NCBI GenBank assembly: GCA_022793655.1
Contig: JAAWDG010000011.1
Location: forward strand, 1-64,000
DNA: 64,000 nucleotides
Source: Clostridiales bacterium
Lineage (GTDB): Bacteria > Bacillota > Clostridia > Oscillospirales > CAG-272
Direction of reading: 5' to 3'
Below the pieces are notes generated by a model that worked only from the letters and a program-made list of their open reading frames with translations, had not been told where the DNA came from and made no database searches. The translations under genes were made by a program, and so were the position numbers. Positions 16,514 through 26,842 of this stretch are shown in pieces; position 1 is the first letter of the stretch; every line of letters begins with the position of its first letter.

Positions 16514-16644
16514 CGCAGCGCTAAAAAAGATATGAAAAAAGGCGTATTTGGTGAAGCAAAAAAGTAATTTTGTGTTTTTTTGCGTATTTAATTATTAATT
16601 AAGGAAAATTGCGCTTGGTTCGCAATATAGACGGAGGGCAGCGT

Positions 16645-17637
16645 GTGACGATTAAAGAAATGCTGTGTGAAAGAGAGCGGGATACACTCAGTCCATACGC
16701 TTTTTTAAGTGAAAATACGGCAGGCCGTGCCCATGCTATTTCGCCGGACTGTTATCGAACTGAATTTCAGCGTGATCGAGATCGTATTATTCATGCCAAA
16801 GCGTTTCGCAGACTCATGCACAAAACGCAGGTTTTTTTATCGCCTGTGGATGAGCATTACCGCACAAGACTGACGCATACGCTCGAGGTGACGCAAATTG
16901 CACGGACCTTGGCGCGTTCGATGCGGTTAAATGAGGATTTAACCGAGGCCATTGCGCTTGGCCATGATTTGGGGCATACGCCATTTGGCCATGCGGGCGA
17001 ACGAGTGCTGCAAGCGTGTTTTGATCCTCATTTTACTCATTGTAAGCAGTCGTTACGGGTGGCAGAAGTCATTGAAAGGCTGAATTTGACTAAAGAAGTG
17101 TTAGATGGCATTGTTAATCATGCGGGTAAAAATCAAGCATGTACCCGCGAAGGCATTTTGGTGAAATATGCAGACCGAATCGCTTATATTAATCATGATA
17201 TTGACGACGCTGTCCGGGCTGGCGTGATGCAGGAGGAGGATATCCCTCGGCATTTGCGGGAGCTATTGGGCTATACACATGGCCAGCGAATTGAAACCAT
17301 GGTAAAAGCCATTATTCAGGAGAGCGCCGATCGACCGGATATTCGCATGCAGCCAGAAATTGAAGAAGCGATGATGGCGCTGCGTGATTTTTTGTTCAGC
17401 GCGGTCTATACCAATCCGGCGGCAAAGGGCGAAGAGGTACGAGCCGAGGCGATGTTAAAAGCGCTGTATGAATATTTTTGTGAAAATGTAGACCTTTTGC
17501 CGACTGAATATAAATGTATTGCGTTAGAAGAAGGTGTCAAACGCGGGGTGGCAGATTATTTAGCTGGCATGACTGACCGATATGCAATTGGTGTTTATAA
17601 AAAGTATTTTATACCAGAGGCTTGGCGCAGCGGTTGA
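16645..17637 (+). CDS. dgt: deoxyguanosinetriphosphate triphosphohydrolase-like protein
   Basis: About 330 residues of the HD-domain dGTPase family, which cleaves dNTPs to nucleoside and triphosphate. Seen: FQRDRDRIIHAKAFRRLMHKTQVFL, THTLEVTQIART, LGHDLGHTPFGHAGE (metal-binding H..HD) and VKYADRIAYINHDIDDAVRAG. The GTG at 16645 with GGAGGG 6 nt upstream is preferred over the track's TTG at 16609. It begins the dgt-dnaG-rpoD cluster typical of Clostridia. Confidence 0.92.
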   Translation: MTIKEMLCERERDTLSPYAFLSENTAGRAHAISPDCYRTEFQRDRDRIIHAKAFRRLMHKTQVFLSPVDEHYRTRLTHTLEVTQIARTLARSMRLNEDLTEAIALGHDLGHTPFGHAGERVLQACFDPHFTHCKQSLRVAEVIERLNLTKEVLDGIVNHAGKNQACTREGILVKYADRIAYINHDIDDAVRAGVMQEEDIPRHLRELLGYTHGQRIETMVKAIIQESADRPDIRMQPEIEEAMMALRDFLFSAVYTNPAAKGEEVRAEAMLKALYEYFCENVDLLPTEYKCIALEEGVKRGVADYLAGMTDRYAIGVYKKYFIPEAWRSG

Positions 17638-17678
17638 TGGCGGCCATGCATATCGTATCATAGAGGGAGGGATGTAAT

Positions 17679-19412
17679 TTGATATCGCCGGAAGTGATTG
17701 AAGAAATTAAAGAGCGATGCGATATTGAAAGCATCGTTTCCTCTTATGTTACGTTAAAGCGCGCGGGCAGTAATTTGAATGGATTGTGTCCGTTCCATTC
17801 AGAGAAAACGCCGTCTTTTACGGTGTTTCCTATCGCTTCTAATTTTTATTGCTTTGGCTGCGGTGCTGGCGGCGATGTAATTACCTTTATTATGAAAATA
17901 GAGGGGCTTGATTATCCAGGTGCATTAGAGTTTTTGGCCAAACGTGCCGGCATTCCACTCGACCTAAACGGACAAGGTTCAAATGAAGGAAAGCGAAGAG
18001 CACGTATTTTATCGATGAATCGTGAAGCGGGCCGCTTTTTTCATAAACAGTTATATGAAAAGGCTGGCATTGCCGGACATACCTATTTAACGCAAAAAAG
18101 AGGCCTTTCCGATGCCGTTATTAAACACTTTGGCCTTGGCTTTGCGCCTAACGATTTTGGTGCATTAACTTCGTATCTTAGCTCTTTAGGTTATACAAGA
18201 CAGGAAATGACCGAAGGTTTTTTATGCGGCATAAGCCGCAAAACAGATAAACCATATGACTATTTTCGCAATCGAGTGATTTTTCCGATTATCGACGTAG
18301 CCGGCAACCTGATTGCCTTTGGCGGGCGGGTGATGGATGACAGCACACCGAAGTATCTCAATACTTCAGATACACCGGCTTTTAAAAAAAGTAAAAATCT
18401 TTTTGCGCTAAATTTTGCGAAAAAGAGAGGCGCTGAGCATATGATTTTATGCGAGGGCTATATGGATGTCATTGCACTGCATGCAGCCGGGTTTGACAAT
18501 GCGGTAGCAACGCTGGGCACAGCGATTACCCCCGAACAGGCGCGATTACTGAAGCGATATACAAAAAAAGTTTTTATTGCTTATGATTCGGACGCGGCCG
18601 GACAGCGTGCGGCTGAGCGGGCGTTTCGGCTGTTAGCCGAAGTAGGTGTGGAAACTAAGCTATTAAAGATGAAGGGCGCCAAAGATCCGGATGAATATCT
18701 GCGGAAATTCGGAGATGTTCGTTTTAAAAATCTCATGGAAGAGGGAAAGAGCCGGTTTGACTTTACTTTTGATAATGTGTTAGCACGGTACGATTTGCAG
18801 AATTCCGAGGACCGCATTGCGGCGGCAAAAGAGATGACGAATGTGTTGTCCGGCATTGTTTCCGGCGTCGAACGGGATGTTTATACACATAAGGTGGCAG
18901 ATCATTTAAAACTGCCTTTTGAGGCGCTGCAAAGAGATGTTGACCGATTGATGCGTAAAAATCGTTCGGAGACCAAAAAGAGCGAAATGCGGACGATTGT
19001 GCGAAAAACAGAAGGATATCAAGATCGGGTAAATCCCGACTATATTAAAAATGTGAAAGCCGCCAAGGCGGAAGAGGGAGTGTTAGGAATTTTATTGCAA
19101 TTTCCAGAATTGATTCCTGCCGCTCAAAAACTGCTTTCCTGCGATGATTTTTGCACCGAATACGGCAGAATCGTGTATGAAGCCCTGCAGCAGTTTTATA
19201 TAGATGGAAAACTGGAAATAGGACGGCTAAACGAAGTGTTGACCGAAGAACAGATGGGTCGAGTGATGCGTATGAAAGTAGCGCGTGATGGGTTGCTCAA
19301 TAACGAAACGGTGCTGCACGAGTGTGCCAATACTTTGAAAATGGCAAAAAACAAAAAAGAAATGGATATTTATGAGATCATAGATGCGAAAAGGAGAAAG
19401 CAAAATGATTGA
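17679..19412 (+). CDS. dnaG: DNA primase
   Basis: 577 residues. The N-terminal zinc ribbon is [11 protein letters not shown]...[15 protein letters not shown]; the catalytic core has [19 protein letters not shown], the Toprim [13 protein letters not shown] (acidic Glu) and [13 protein letters not shown] (DxD); the C-terminal helicase-binding domain covers about 440-577. It makes RNA primers for replication. TTG start with GGGAGGG upstream. The stop codon overlaps the rpoD start by 8 nt. Confidence 0.97.
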   Translation: MISPEVIEEIKERCDIESIVSSYVTLKRAGSNLNGLCPFHSEKTPSFTVFPIASNFYCFGCGAGGDVITFIMKIEGLDYPGALEFLAKRAGIPLDLNGQGSNEGKRRARILSMNREAGRFFHKQLYEKAGIAGHTYLTQKRGLSDAVIKHFGLGFAPNDFGALTSYLSSLGYTRQEMTEGFLCGISRKTDKPYDYFRNRVIFPIIDVAGNLIAFGGRVMDDSTPKYLNTSDTPAFKKSKNLFALNFAKKRGAEHMILCEGYMDVIALHAAGFDNAVATLGTAITPEQARLLKRYTKKVFIAYDSDAAGQRAAERAFRLLAEVGVETKLLKMKGAKDPDEYLRKFGDVRFKNLMEEGKSRFDFTFDNVLARYDLQNSEDRIAAAKEMTNVLSGIVSGVERDVYTHKVADHLKLPFEALQRDVDRLMRKNRSETKKSEMRTIVRKTEGYQDRVNPDYIKNVKAAKAEEGVLGILLQFPELIPAAQKLLSCDDFCTEYGRIVYEALQQFYIDGKLEIGRLNEVLTEEQMGRVMRMKVARDGLLNNETVLHECANTLKMAKNKKEMDIYEIIDAKRRKQND

Positions 19413-20463
19413 GGAGCGCAATATTGACGTCAACGACCTCATTGAGAAGGAAGAGAAGATGGCACAAAGGAATGAGACGGCAGAAGAAATAGAGGCAGAA
19501 GAATATGAAAACGAGTTTGAAGAAGAGGAGGAGTTAGATCTTTCCGGCGATCCTGAGGTCGAAGAGTTAGAAGCTGAGGTAGAACAGCTTGGCAGCGCTG
19601 AGGATATGGAAAAAATGCTGGTTCAAGAGGGACTTGCCATTGATGACCCAGTCCGTATGTATTTAAAAGAGATTGGCAAGGTGCCGCTTCTTGACGCCGA
19701 AACCGAGCTTTCTTTAGCCAAACGAATGATTGCCGGTGATGAAAATGCAAAATCGCAGCTTGTGGAAGCAAATCTGCGTTTGGTGGTCAGTATTGCGAAA
19801 CGCTATGTCGGCAAGGGTATGTTCTTCTTGGATTTAATTCAAGAAGGCAATCTTGGCTTGATGAAAGCAGTAGAAAAATTTGATTACCAAAAGGGCTTTA
19901 AATTTTCAACTTATGCGACTTGGTGGATTAGACAGGCCATTACGCGTTCGATTGCTGATCAGGCGCGAACGATACGTATTCCCGTACATATGGTGGAGAC
20001 GATTCATAAAGTTTCCAGAGTGTCCAGACATTTGCTGCAAGAGCTCGGGCATGAAGCCTCGGCCGAAGAAATTGCAGAGAAAATGGGCATAGGCGTGGAT
20101 AAAATTCGAGAGATTTTGAAAATTGCGCAGGATCCTGTTTCTTTAGAAACGCCAATTGGCGAAGAAGAGGACAGTCATCTTGGTGATTTTATTCCAGATG
20201 ATGATTCACCTGCGCCCGAAGAAGCGGTTTCTTTTACCGTGCTTCGTGAACAGCTTGAGGAAGTGTTGCATACGCTGACGCCCAGGGAAGAAGAGGTTTT
20301 AAAGCTGCGTTTTGGTTTGAAAGATGGAAAAACAAGGACGCTTGAAGAAGTGGGCGAGGTCTTTGGTATTACGCGTGAGCGCATTCGACAGATTGAAGCA
20401 AAGGCGCTGCGTAAGCTGCGGCATCCAAGCCGTTCCAAAAGGTTAAAAGACTATCTGGATTAA
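19405..20463 (+). CDS. rpoD: RNA polymerase primary sigma factor (sigma-A)
   Basis: About 352 residues. The N-terminal ~65 are a Glu-rich linker in place of a large region 1.1. [16 protein letters not shown] is region 1.2; [33 protein letters not shown] and [17 protein letters not shown] form regions 2.1-2.4; [20 protein letters not shown] and [16 protein letters not shown] are region 4. ATG 19405 (AAAGGAG 9 nt upstream) is chosen over 19384. The many TTGACA/TATAAT promoters in this window fit this factor. Confidence 0.97.
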   Translation: MIEERNIDVNDLIEKEEKMAQRNETAEEIEAEEYENEFEEEEELDLSGDPEVEELEAEVEQLGSAEDMEKMLVQEGLAIDDPVRMYLKEIGKVPLLDAETELSLAKRMIAGDENAKSQLVEANLRLVVSIAKRYVGKGMFFLDLIQEGNLGLMKAVEKFDYQKGFKFSTYATWWIRQAITRSIADQARTIRIPVHMVETIHKVSRVSRHLLQELGHEASAEEIAEKMGIGVDKIREILKIAQDPVSLETPIGEEEDSHLGDFIPDDDSPAPEEAVSFTVLREQLEEVLHTLTPREEEVLKLRFGLKDGKTRTLEEVGEVFGITRERIRQIEAKALRKLRHPSRSKRLKDYLD

Positions 20464-20506
20464 ATGTAAATTATGTGCGAATTTAGTCTATATAGCACAA
20501 AATAAC

Positions 20507-20536
20507 TTGACAGTGCCTTTGATTATAGTGTAAAAT
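20507..20536 (+). promoter_or_regulatory. sigma-A promoter of the solute-binding lipoprotein gene
   Basis: TTGACA, 18-nt spacer, TAAAAT, between rpoD and the lipoprotein gene. Confidence 0.7.
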
Positions 20537-20591
20537 ATTCACAATTGATTATTTGTTATTTCCAATTGAGTTTGGGGAGGAAATGAAGCTT

Positions 20592-22298
20592 ATGAGAAAA
20601 AAACTTTCGTGTCTGTGTCTGTGTGTGGCTCTAATGCTTGGCGTTGTGCTGACCGGCTGTGGGACCAATGATGAAAATGCAACTTCGTCCAGCGATGGCG
20701 CAACACAAAACCAGAATGCAACTACAGTGACTATCGCCATGTCTAAAGGTGAGGGCACTACAGATGAAGCAGCCCAGTTGGTAGAGGATGCTATTAATGC
20801 CATTACAGAGAATAAATTAAATACACACGTAGAACTTTATTTGTATGAAAAAAGTGAATTAAAGCAAGCGATTATGAATCGCGTCGGCGAGATTAGCCAC
20901 TTGCTTGAAAATGGTGAAGATCTTGCGGCGAATAATGTTGATAAAGATGCAGAAGATGTAGTTGTAGTCGACAAAGAATCGGGCCGTAAAGAAACGCAGT
21001 ATCCAGAGGTGGCAAACACGCAGTTTGACATTATTCTGATTAACGGAATTGACGATTATTATGATTATTTGAATATGAGTATTTATTTGGATGGTGCAAA
21101 CGAAACCGGTCTTTTAAAACCGATTACCCCTTCCTCCTTAATTCGTCAATATGTAAATGCAACATTGTTGACCACTGCACAGGATAAAATGTTAAGAGAT
21201 TCGGGCAGCGGCAGTGTATATGCGATACCGAATAATCGTGATTTTGGTGAATACACGTATCTTGTACTGAATAAATCGTTATGTGATCGTTTAGGCTATA
21301 ATCCAGATGAACTGACCTCACGTGAAGTAGAAGGAACTTCTTCTGGTTTTGTCGCTTCTTTGAATTCATTGTCAAATTATTTGAATGATGTTCATAACAG
21401 CGATCCCAATATGACGTTGTTAGCGAATGTGCCCAACATTGATACAATTTTCTATACATTTGATGCCAGTATCCCGGTTGGAAGAAGCCAGTATTTTGGC
21501 GCTGGCCAGGAAACAAGCACATTGTTGGAGGCACCTCCAAATAACCTTTATGGTTCTGATGCATATAAAGCTTATTATAATGTGATGACACAGCTTGGTT
21601 CTTGGGGACAAAGACCAACAGCACAGACGGCCGATTTATCAGGTGATTTTGCAGCGGCTTATGTCAAAGGCAATGCAACAACCATTAAAGACATTGATCC
21701 TAATAAATATTACGTGCGTGTGTGCGATGTTCCGGTGAAATCAAATGAATATGTTTATAGTTCTATGTTCGGCGTAACGAAATATTCGATTAATGCCGAG
21801 CGAGCTGCCGCGGTGATTGAACTGTTTAACACAAACGCCCGTTTTAGAAATTTAATGTATTATGGCGTTGAAAATGTTCATTATACAGTTGAAGAAAATG
21901 GCGATTATCTTAAGATCAGTAACGATTGGAATATGGATCTTTATGATACAGGAAATCTTTATCTTTTAGAGCGTTCTGTCGGTCTTGGCGATTACTATTA
22001 TGCGCTTTCAGAAAATAAATGGCAAGCGGGCAAAGATTTGAACCGTGATTCGGTCACTGGCTTGCTGCTCGGTTTCCACTATGAAGCGGATGAGGCAATG
22101 AGAAGAGAAATTGAATCTCTCCGTACCAAAGCGGCACAGTGGAATAGCGAAATTTTAAATGGTTCTATGACGACCGCACAAGTGAAAGATGCCATGGACG
22201 CCGATTCTTCCTTTATGAAAATTGTTGATTCTGAAGATGAAAAATCAATCTATTCACAATACAGAACATGGTATGCAACCATGGTTCCTGAGAAATAA
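20592..22298 (+). CDS. extracellular solute-binding lipoprotein (ABC type, ligand unknown)
   Basis: About 568 residues. A lipoprotein signal peptide with the lipobox LTGC (VALMLGVVLTGCG) is followed by a Ser/Asn/Gln-rich linker and a large periplasmic-binding-protein-like domain (TVTIAMSKGEGTTDEAAQLVEDAI near the start). The size suits family 1 binding proteins for sugars or oligosaccharides. No permease or ATPase gene is adjacent, and the gene has its own promoter and terminator, so the partner transporter must be elsewhere. ATG 20592 (11 nt after GGAGG) is favoured over ATG 20583 (2 nt after). Confidence 0.8.
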   Translation: MRKKLSCLCLCVALMLGVVLTGCGTNDENATSSSDGATQNQNATTVTIAMSKGEGTTDEAAQLVEDAINAITENKLNTHVELYLYEKSELKQAIMNRVGEISHLLENGEDLAANNVDKDAEDVVVVDKESGRKETQYPEVANTQFDIILINGIDDYYDYLNMSIYLDGANETGLLKPITPSSLIRQYVNATLLTTAQDKMLRDSGSGSVYAIPNNRDFGEYTYLVLNKSLCDRLGYNPDELTSREVEGTSSGFVASLNSLSNYLNDVHNSDPNMTLLANVPNIDTIFYTFDASIPVGRSQYFGAGQETSTLLEAPPNNLYGSDAYKAYYNVMTQLGSWGQRPTAQTADLSGDFAAAYVKGNATTIKDIDPNKYYVRVCDVPVKSNEYVYSSMFGVTKYSINAERAAAVIELFNTNARFRNLMYYGVENVHYTVEENGDYLKISNDWNMDLYDTGNLYLLERSVGLGDYYYALSENKWQAGKDLNRDSVTGLLLGFHYEADEAMRREIESLRTKAAQWNSEILNGSMTTAQVKDAMDADSSFMKIVDSEDEKSIYSQYRTWYATMVPEK

Positions 22299-22309
22299 AA
22301 AGGAAAATA

Positions 22310-22341
22310 AAAACCCGACCGATTTATATCGGTCGGGTTTT
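22310..22341. terminator. bidirectional terminator between lipoprotein gene and ychF
   Basis: A 14-bp stem, AAAACCCGACCGAT/ATCGGTCGGGTTTT, with a 4-nt loop between convergent genes. Confidence 0.9.
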
Positions 22342-22371
22342 GTTTAATAGGAGCAAGGCGAATCGGCTGCA

Positions 22372-23466
22372 TTAAACATTAAATCGAAATAATACAACGT
22401 CACCATCTTGAATCACGTATTCTTTTCCTTCACTTCGAACAAGCCCTTTTTCTTTGGCAGCTGTTAAGCTGCCTTCTTTCATTAAGTCATCAAAAGAGAC
22501 AATCTCTGCTCGGATAAAGCCTTTTTCAAAGTCGGTATGAATTTTGCCGGCTGCCTTGGGCGCTTTAGTCCCTTTTTGAATGGTCCAGGCACGTACTTCT
22601 TTGGGACCGGCGGTTAAATAACTGATTAATCCTAATAGAGAGTAACTCTCTTTTATCAGCTTATGTAAACCGCTTTCTTTTATGCCTAATCCTTCTAAAA
22701 ATTCGGCCTTTTCTTCGCTGGGCAATTCAGCAATTTCTGATTCAATCGAAGCACAAATCGGCAAAAGACCAGCGTTTTCGCTTTTAGCATGTTTTTGCAG
22801 AGCCATATAAGATTCATTTTTTGAAAGATCACTGCTAATCTCTTCCTCGCCGATATTAGCGGCATAGATGACTGGTTTTAAAGAGAGCAGGGCGATGTCT
22901 GCAAGCAGTGCACGTTCGTCCTCGGTGTAAGTCAGTGCGCGTGCGCTGATACCTTCATTCAAGGCTTGCAATATTCGTTCGTTGAGTGATAACTCGGCGG
23001 CTAATGTTTTATCGCCTTTCATTTGTTTTTTGATACGGTCTATGCGGCGCTCAATCATTTCAATATCTGAAAGGATTAATTCGGTATTAATGGTTTCAAG
23101 GTCACGCATCGGGCCGATTTTGCCGTCTACATGAATGATATCATCATCTTCGAAACAGCGTACAACATGTACAATGGCATCTACCTCTCGAATGTGAGAA
23201 AGAAATTTGTTGCCAAGTCCTTCTCCTTTCGAGGCTCCTTTAACGAGTCCGGCGATATCGACAAATTCGATGGTAGCGGGCGTATATTTTTCGGGGTGAT
23301 ACATTTCTGCCAGCTTGTCCAGCCGTTCATCGGGTACGGCTACTACGCCGACATTGGGTTCTATTGTGCAAAAAGGATAGTTGGCCATTTCTGCACCTGC
23401 ATTGGTAATGGCGTTAAAAAGGGTGCTTTTCCCTACATTCGGTAGACCGACAATGCCAAGTTTCAT
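22372..23466 (-). CDS. ychF: redox-regulated ATPase YchF (Obg family)
   Basis: 364 residues, full length. LPNVGKSTLFNAIT is the P-loop; FVDIAGLVKGASKGEGLGNKFLSHIREVDAIVHVVRCF is the G3 region; a coiled-coil insert follows; the C-terminal TGS domain ends with GKIHTDFEKGFIRAEIVSFDDL. YchF prefers ATP over GTP and binds ribosomes. Its terminator is shared with the convergent lipoprotein gene. Confidence 0.97.
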   Translation of the reverse strand: MKLGIVGLPNVGKSTLFNAITNAGAEMANYPFCTIEPNVGVVAVPDERLDKLAEMYHPEKYTPATIEFVDIAGLVKGASKGEGLGNKFLSHIREVDAIVHVVRCFEDDDIIHVDGKIGPMRDLETINTELILSDIEMIERRIDRIKKQMKGDKTLAAELSLNERILQALNEGISARALTYTEDERALLADIALLSLKPVIYAANIGEEEISSDLSKNESYMALQKHAKSENAGLLPICASIESEIAELPSEEKAEFLEGLGIKESGLHKLIKESYSLLGLISYLTAGPKEVRAWTIQKGTKAPKAAGKIHTDFEKGFIRAEIVSFDDLMKEGSLTAAKEKGLVRSEGKEYVIQDGDVVLFRFNV

Positions 23467-23652
23467 TGATTATTCTCCTGTCAACAAATATAGTGTGCGA
23501 GTCACCGTGATGGCGGTTCGCCTTTGCGATTATATGTAATCCTATTTATTATACACTGAAATGAGTAATTGTGCAAGCGAGGATGCAGGCAAAGACTTGA
23601 ATATAAAAAGAATACAATTAACAATCGATTCACAACTTTTGTTGAAATTGGT

Positions 23653-23660
23653 GATATAAT
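23653..23660 (+). promoter_or_regulatory. extended -10 promoter of the response regulator gene
   Basis: TGATATAAT is an extended -10 element. No good -35 is seen at the correct distance, which is common for extended -10 promoters. Confidence 0.5.
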
Positions 23661-23710
23661 GAACATGGACAAAAAAATGACAAACTTAATAAAATCAAAG
23701 GAGGCCCCAA

Positions 23711-24400
23711 ATGGCAACCAAAATATTAGTAGTTGATGATGATTTGAATATTTGCGAGATGCTGCGATTGTATTTGAAGAAAGATGGATATGATGTCAGC
23801 AGCGCGAGCGATGGAGAAGAAGGAATCGAAAAGTTTAGAGAATTTGCCCCCGATCTTGTGCTGCTTGATATTATGCTTCCTACAAGAGATGGATGGAGCG
23901 TCTGTCGCGAAATTCGCGAAACGTCGGATACGCCGGTGATTATGATTACTGCAAAAGGTGAAGTATATGATAAAGTTTTTGGCCTGGAGCTCGGGGCAGA
24001 CGACTTTATTGTGAAACCTTTTGATATGAAAGAGCTGACAGCCAGAATTAAAGCGGTACTTAGAAGATATACCAATACAGATGGGCAAGAGGACAGCGAA
24101 ACGATCAAATATGACAACATAGAAATCAGCTTGACTAAATTTGAATTGAAGCTGAACGGACGCTCGGTATCCATTCCCCGTAAAGAGTTAGAACTTCTCT
24201 ATTTCTTGGCTTCTAATCATGATCGGGTATTTACGCGTGATCAGCTGCTTGACAAGGTATGGGGCTTTGATTATTTGGGCGATTCCCGAACGGTAGATGT
24301 GCATGTAAAGCGTTTGCGTGAGAAATTAGATGGCATTTCCGAGAAATGGGCTCTTTCCACCGTTTGGGGTGTAGGATATAAATTTCAATTATTGCAATAA
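23711..24400 (+). CDS. OmpR-family response regulator
   Basis: 229 residues. The receiver domain (1-120) has the acidic pair VDDD, the phospho-acceptor in LVLLDIMLP (about Asp53), MITA and the conserved Lys in VKPF. The winged-helix output domain (about 130-229) has KELELLYFLASNHDRVFTRDQLLDKVWGF and DVHVKRLREKL. It pairs with the histidine kinase 140 nt downstream. Targets are unknown; the next two membrane genes are candidates by position. Confidence 0.95.
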   Translation: MATKILVVDDDLNICEMLRLYLKKDGYDVSSASDGEEGIEKFREFAPDLVLLDIMLPTRDGWSVCREIRETSDTPVIMITAKGEVYDKVFGLELGADDFIVKPFDMKELTARIKAVLRRYTNTDGQEDSETIKYDNIEISLTKFELKLNGRSVSIPRKELELLYFLASNHDRVFTRDQLLDKVWGFDYLGDSRTVDVHVKRLREKLDGISEKWALSTVWGVGYKFQLLQ

Positions 24401-24498
24401 TACAAGACAATCGAAGATTTTCTTGCAGAGTTTGCTTTTCTGTTAAAGCAAGCAAAATTTTAGTTTGCGGATATATGATAGAATATAGACAGGACATA

Positions 24499-24538
24499 AA
24501 TAAATGGGGCGCCATGCAGCGGCAGCCCCTATTTATCT
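24499..24538 (+). promoter_or_regulatory. hairpin just upstream of the histidine kinase gene
   Basis: ATAAATGGGGC pairs with GCCCCTATTTAT (one bulge) around about 17 nt, and no T-run follows. It ends about 18 nt before the kinase ribosome site and could modulate kinase translation. Confidence 0.45.
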
Positions 24539-24567
24539 GAATGAACTTGTTTGATAGGAAGAATCGG

Positions 24568-26037
24568 ATGTTTAAAAGTCTTTTTTCACGGTATATAACT
24601 GCTTTTATAGTTATTATATTAACAAGTTACCTGATGTTAGCGCTGGTGATAAGCGTGATGGTTGCTAATTATTCGAACCACACCAATCAAGAAGTGGTTG
24701 TCAATTCAGCGAGTGTTGTTCGAGCGGCTGTTCAGCAGCAATTCGAAACATCGGGAATTAGCGATTTTAATCAGTATGTATATTATGAATCACAAATGCT
24801 GACAAAAGAATTGAATATCGCGGCGCAGTGTACAAGTAATATGTGGATTTTTATCACGGATAAAAACGGCGTAATTTTGGCTGCTGATGACCATGCCGCG
24901 GCTAATTTGAAGCAAACCAGTGTTGACATGACTCAGTTTGATTTGTCAGCCGGCGGATTTAAAGGGTATACTGATTTTAATGGTATGTTTGAATCGAAGC
25001 GGTTGACCAAAATGGCTATGCTGAACGATGCGAATAAAGGCGTATACGGTTATGTTTTTGTATGCCTGCCTGAATCTATGCTAAGTGGATTTGTGAAAGG
25101 CATTGTCAAAGCGATTGGTATTGCCAGTTTGTGGGTCCTGGCAGCGGCTTTGGTGGCTGTGTATTTTCTTTCTGAACGAATTGTTGCACCAGTTCGGGCG
25201 ATTAGCCAAGTAGCTAAAAAATTCGCACAAGGTCATTTTGAGGCGCGTATTCCTGTACGGGGAAAAGATGAAATTTCTGAATTAGCCATTGCTTTTAATA
25301 ATATGGCGACATCGTTAGAGAATACAGAGAATATGAGAAGCGCTTTTATTGGCAATATTTCACATGAACTACGTACACCGATGACAACTATTTCGGGCTT
25401 TATCGACGGCATGTTGGACGGCGCTATACCAATCGAAAAGCATGATCACTATCTGCGGATTATTTCGGGTGAAGTGAAACGATTGTCAAGGCTTGTCTCT
25501 TCTTTATTAGATATTACCAAAATTCAGGCAGGCGAAAGAAAATTCAATCCAATTACCTTTGATATTTGTGAAACAGCCAGACAAATTATTATTTCCTGCG
25601 AACAGCGGTTGAATGATAAAAAATTAGATGTTGAATTTACTTGCGACGAGGATAATATGCTGGCTTACGCTGATCCGGACGCTATTTATCAAATTTTGTA
25701 TAATTTATGCGATAATGCCATTAAATTTGCGCACATGGGTGGCAAATATCGAGTATCAATTATCCGAAATGAAGAAAAAATATTTGTGTCTGTATATAAT
25801 GAGGGCATTGGTATCAAAAGCGAGGATTTACCTTTTGTCTTTGAGCGTTTTTATAAAGGAGACAAAAGCCGGGGCCTTGATAAGGCGGGACTCGGTTTGG
25901 GGCTCTATATATGTAAAGCTATTATGGATGCGCATGGAGAAGAAATTTGGGTAAAGAGCGAATATGAAAAGTATTGTGAATTTGTGTTTACCTTACAAAG
26001 CGCATTAGAAAGCGAAAATGTCGAATTAACAAAATAA
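24568..26037 (+). CDS. sensor histidine kinase (HAMP, HisKA, HATPase)
   Basis: About 489 residues. TM1 (FIVIILTSYLMLALVISVMV), an extracellular sensor region of about 140 residues (YITDKNG-like 'WIFITDKNGVILAADD'), TM2 (GIASLWVLAAALVAVYFL), HAMP (RIVAPVRAISQVAKKFAQGHFEARI), HisKA with FIGNISHELRTPMTTISGF, then the ATPase boxes (NLCDNAIKFA; GLGLGLYICKAIMDAHG). It phosphorylates the upstream response regulator. ATG 24568 has AGGAAG 6 nt upstream, whereas ATG 24541 abuts a hairpin without a ribosome site. Confidence 0.94.
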   Translation: MFKSLFSRYITAFIVIILTSYLMLALVISVMVANYSNHTNQEVVVNSASVVRAAVQQQFETSGISDFNQYVYYESQMLTKELNIAAQCTSNMWIFITDKNGVILAADDHAAANLKQTSVDMTQFDLSAGGFKGYTDFNGMFESKRLTKMAMLNDANKGVYGYVFVCLPESMLSGFVKGIVKAIGIASLWVLAAALVAVYFLSERIVAPVRAISQVAKKFAQGHFEARIPVRGKDEISELAIAFNNMATSLENTENMRSAFIGNISHELRTPMTTISGFIDGMLDGAIPIEKHDHYLRIISGEVKRLSRLVSSLLDITKIQAGERKFNPITFDICETARQIIISCEQRLNDKKLDVEFTCDEDNMLAYADPDAIYQILYNLCDNAIKFAHMGGKYRVSIIRNEEKIFVSVYNEGIGIKSEDLPFVFERFYKGDKSRGLDKAGLGLGLYICKAIMDAHGEEIWVKSEYEKYCEFVFTLQSALESENVELTK

Positions 26038-26092
26038 TCATAAAGCGTATAACCGTCTGTCATGATCATCACATATAATAACATAGAAAAAG

Positions 26093-26131
26093 AAGCCAAC
26101 ATCAAAGTTAGAACGCCGATGTTGGCTTTAT
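26093..26131 (+). terminator. hairpin terminator after the histidine kinase gene
   Basis: An 11-bp perfect stem, AAGCCAACATC/GATGTTGGCTT, with a 14-nt loop. Only TTTATAG follows, so strength is uncertain. Confidence 0.6.
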
Positions 26132-26254
26132 AGGTCTTTTCATTGATAAGTATGTATAGTTATGAAATGGATATAGTTTCATTAGTAACCGATTGGCGAT
26201 GCTTAAGTTTTGCAGTGTTTTAAATAGAACGCTGAACAAGGGATGATATTTTCT

Positions 26255-26842
26255 ATGGCTGATAAAATAGGAAAAACAGGAAAAAACGAACTTGCTTGTG
26301 AAAATATATATGGCGGGTTTAAATATCGATTTTCTTATGATGAGTATATGCGAGTGCTGGACGAAAAGCTGGTGCGCAGAGAAAAAAGGGGCCGGCGAGC
26401 TTTCTTTGCAACTTTTTCTTTTGTCTTTGCCATGAGTCTGTGTTCATTGCTTTTTGCGATAAGCTATGTTGGCTTACAAGAAGAACCTGAGCAGCATGAT
26501 AATGCCAAAACTGTGAAAGCTGTTTTGAGCCCAGGCTGTATTTATGATATGACAGCAGTAGGTGGTAATTTTGTTATTGAGAGTGTGCGGCCTGAAACAA
26601 CGCTTTTATATCGCATTCCGGCTGGTGTTGTCGTCACGATGTTAAGTGAAGTATCGGCTAAAAAGAGTGATATGAAGTTAAAAGAAAGAGATATTATTTA
26701 TAAGGTCGATGGTGTGCAGACGCCGGATGTAGCAACTTTTCAGTCGGTCATCGCGGAAAAGCCGCCGGGATATAGTTTTGCATTTTCAGTTTATAGAGAG
26801 GGCGAAGAGGTCATGATTGACTGTGTGATTGATGAGCCATGA
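26255..26842 (+). CDS. membrane-anchored PDZ-domain protein of unknown function
   Basis: About 195 residues: a basic cytoplasmic N-terminus, one transmembrane helix (FFATFSFVFAMSLCSLLFAISYVGL), and an external PDZ-like domain at about 110-195 (AGVVVTMLSEVSAKKSDMKLKERDIIYKVDGVQTPDVATFQSVI). That pattern is the carboxylate-binding loop and 'GD.I..vnG..v' strand of PDZ domains. No protease domain is attached. The start at ATG 26255 is preferred because AAGGG abuts the ATG at 26243. It is coupled by a 4-nt overlap to the next gene. Function unknown; a scaffold for an envelope protease or the neighbouring kinase is conceivable. Confidence 0.72.
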   Translation: MADKIGKTGKNELACENIYGGFKYRFSYDEYMRVLDEKLVRREKRGRRAFFATFSFVFAMSLCSLLFAISYVGLQEEPEQHDNAKTVKAVLSPGCIYDMTAVGGNFVIESVRPETTLLYRIPAGVVVTMLSEVSAKKSDMKLKERDIIYKVDGVQTPDVATFQSVIAEKPPGYSFAFSVYREGEEVMIDCVIDEP

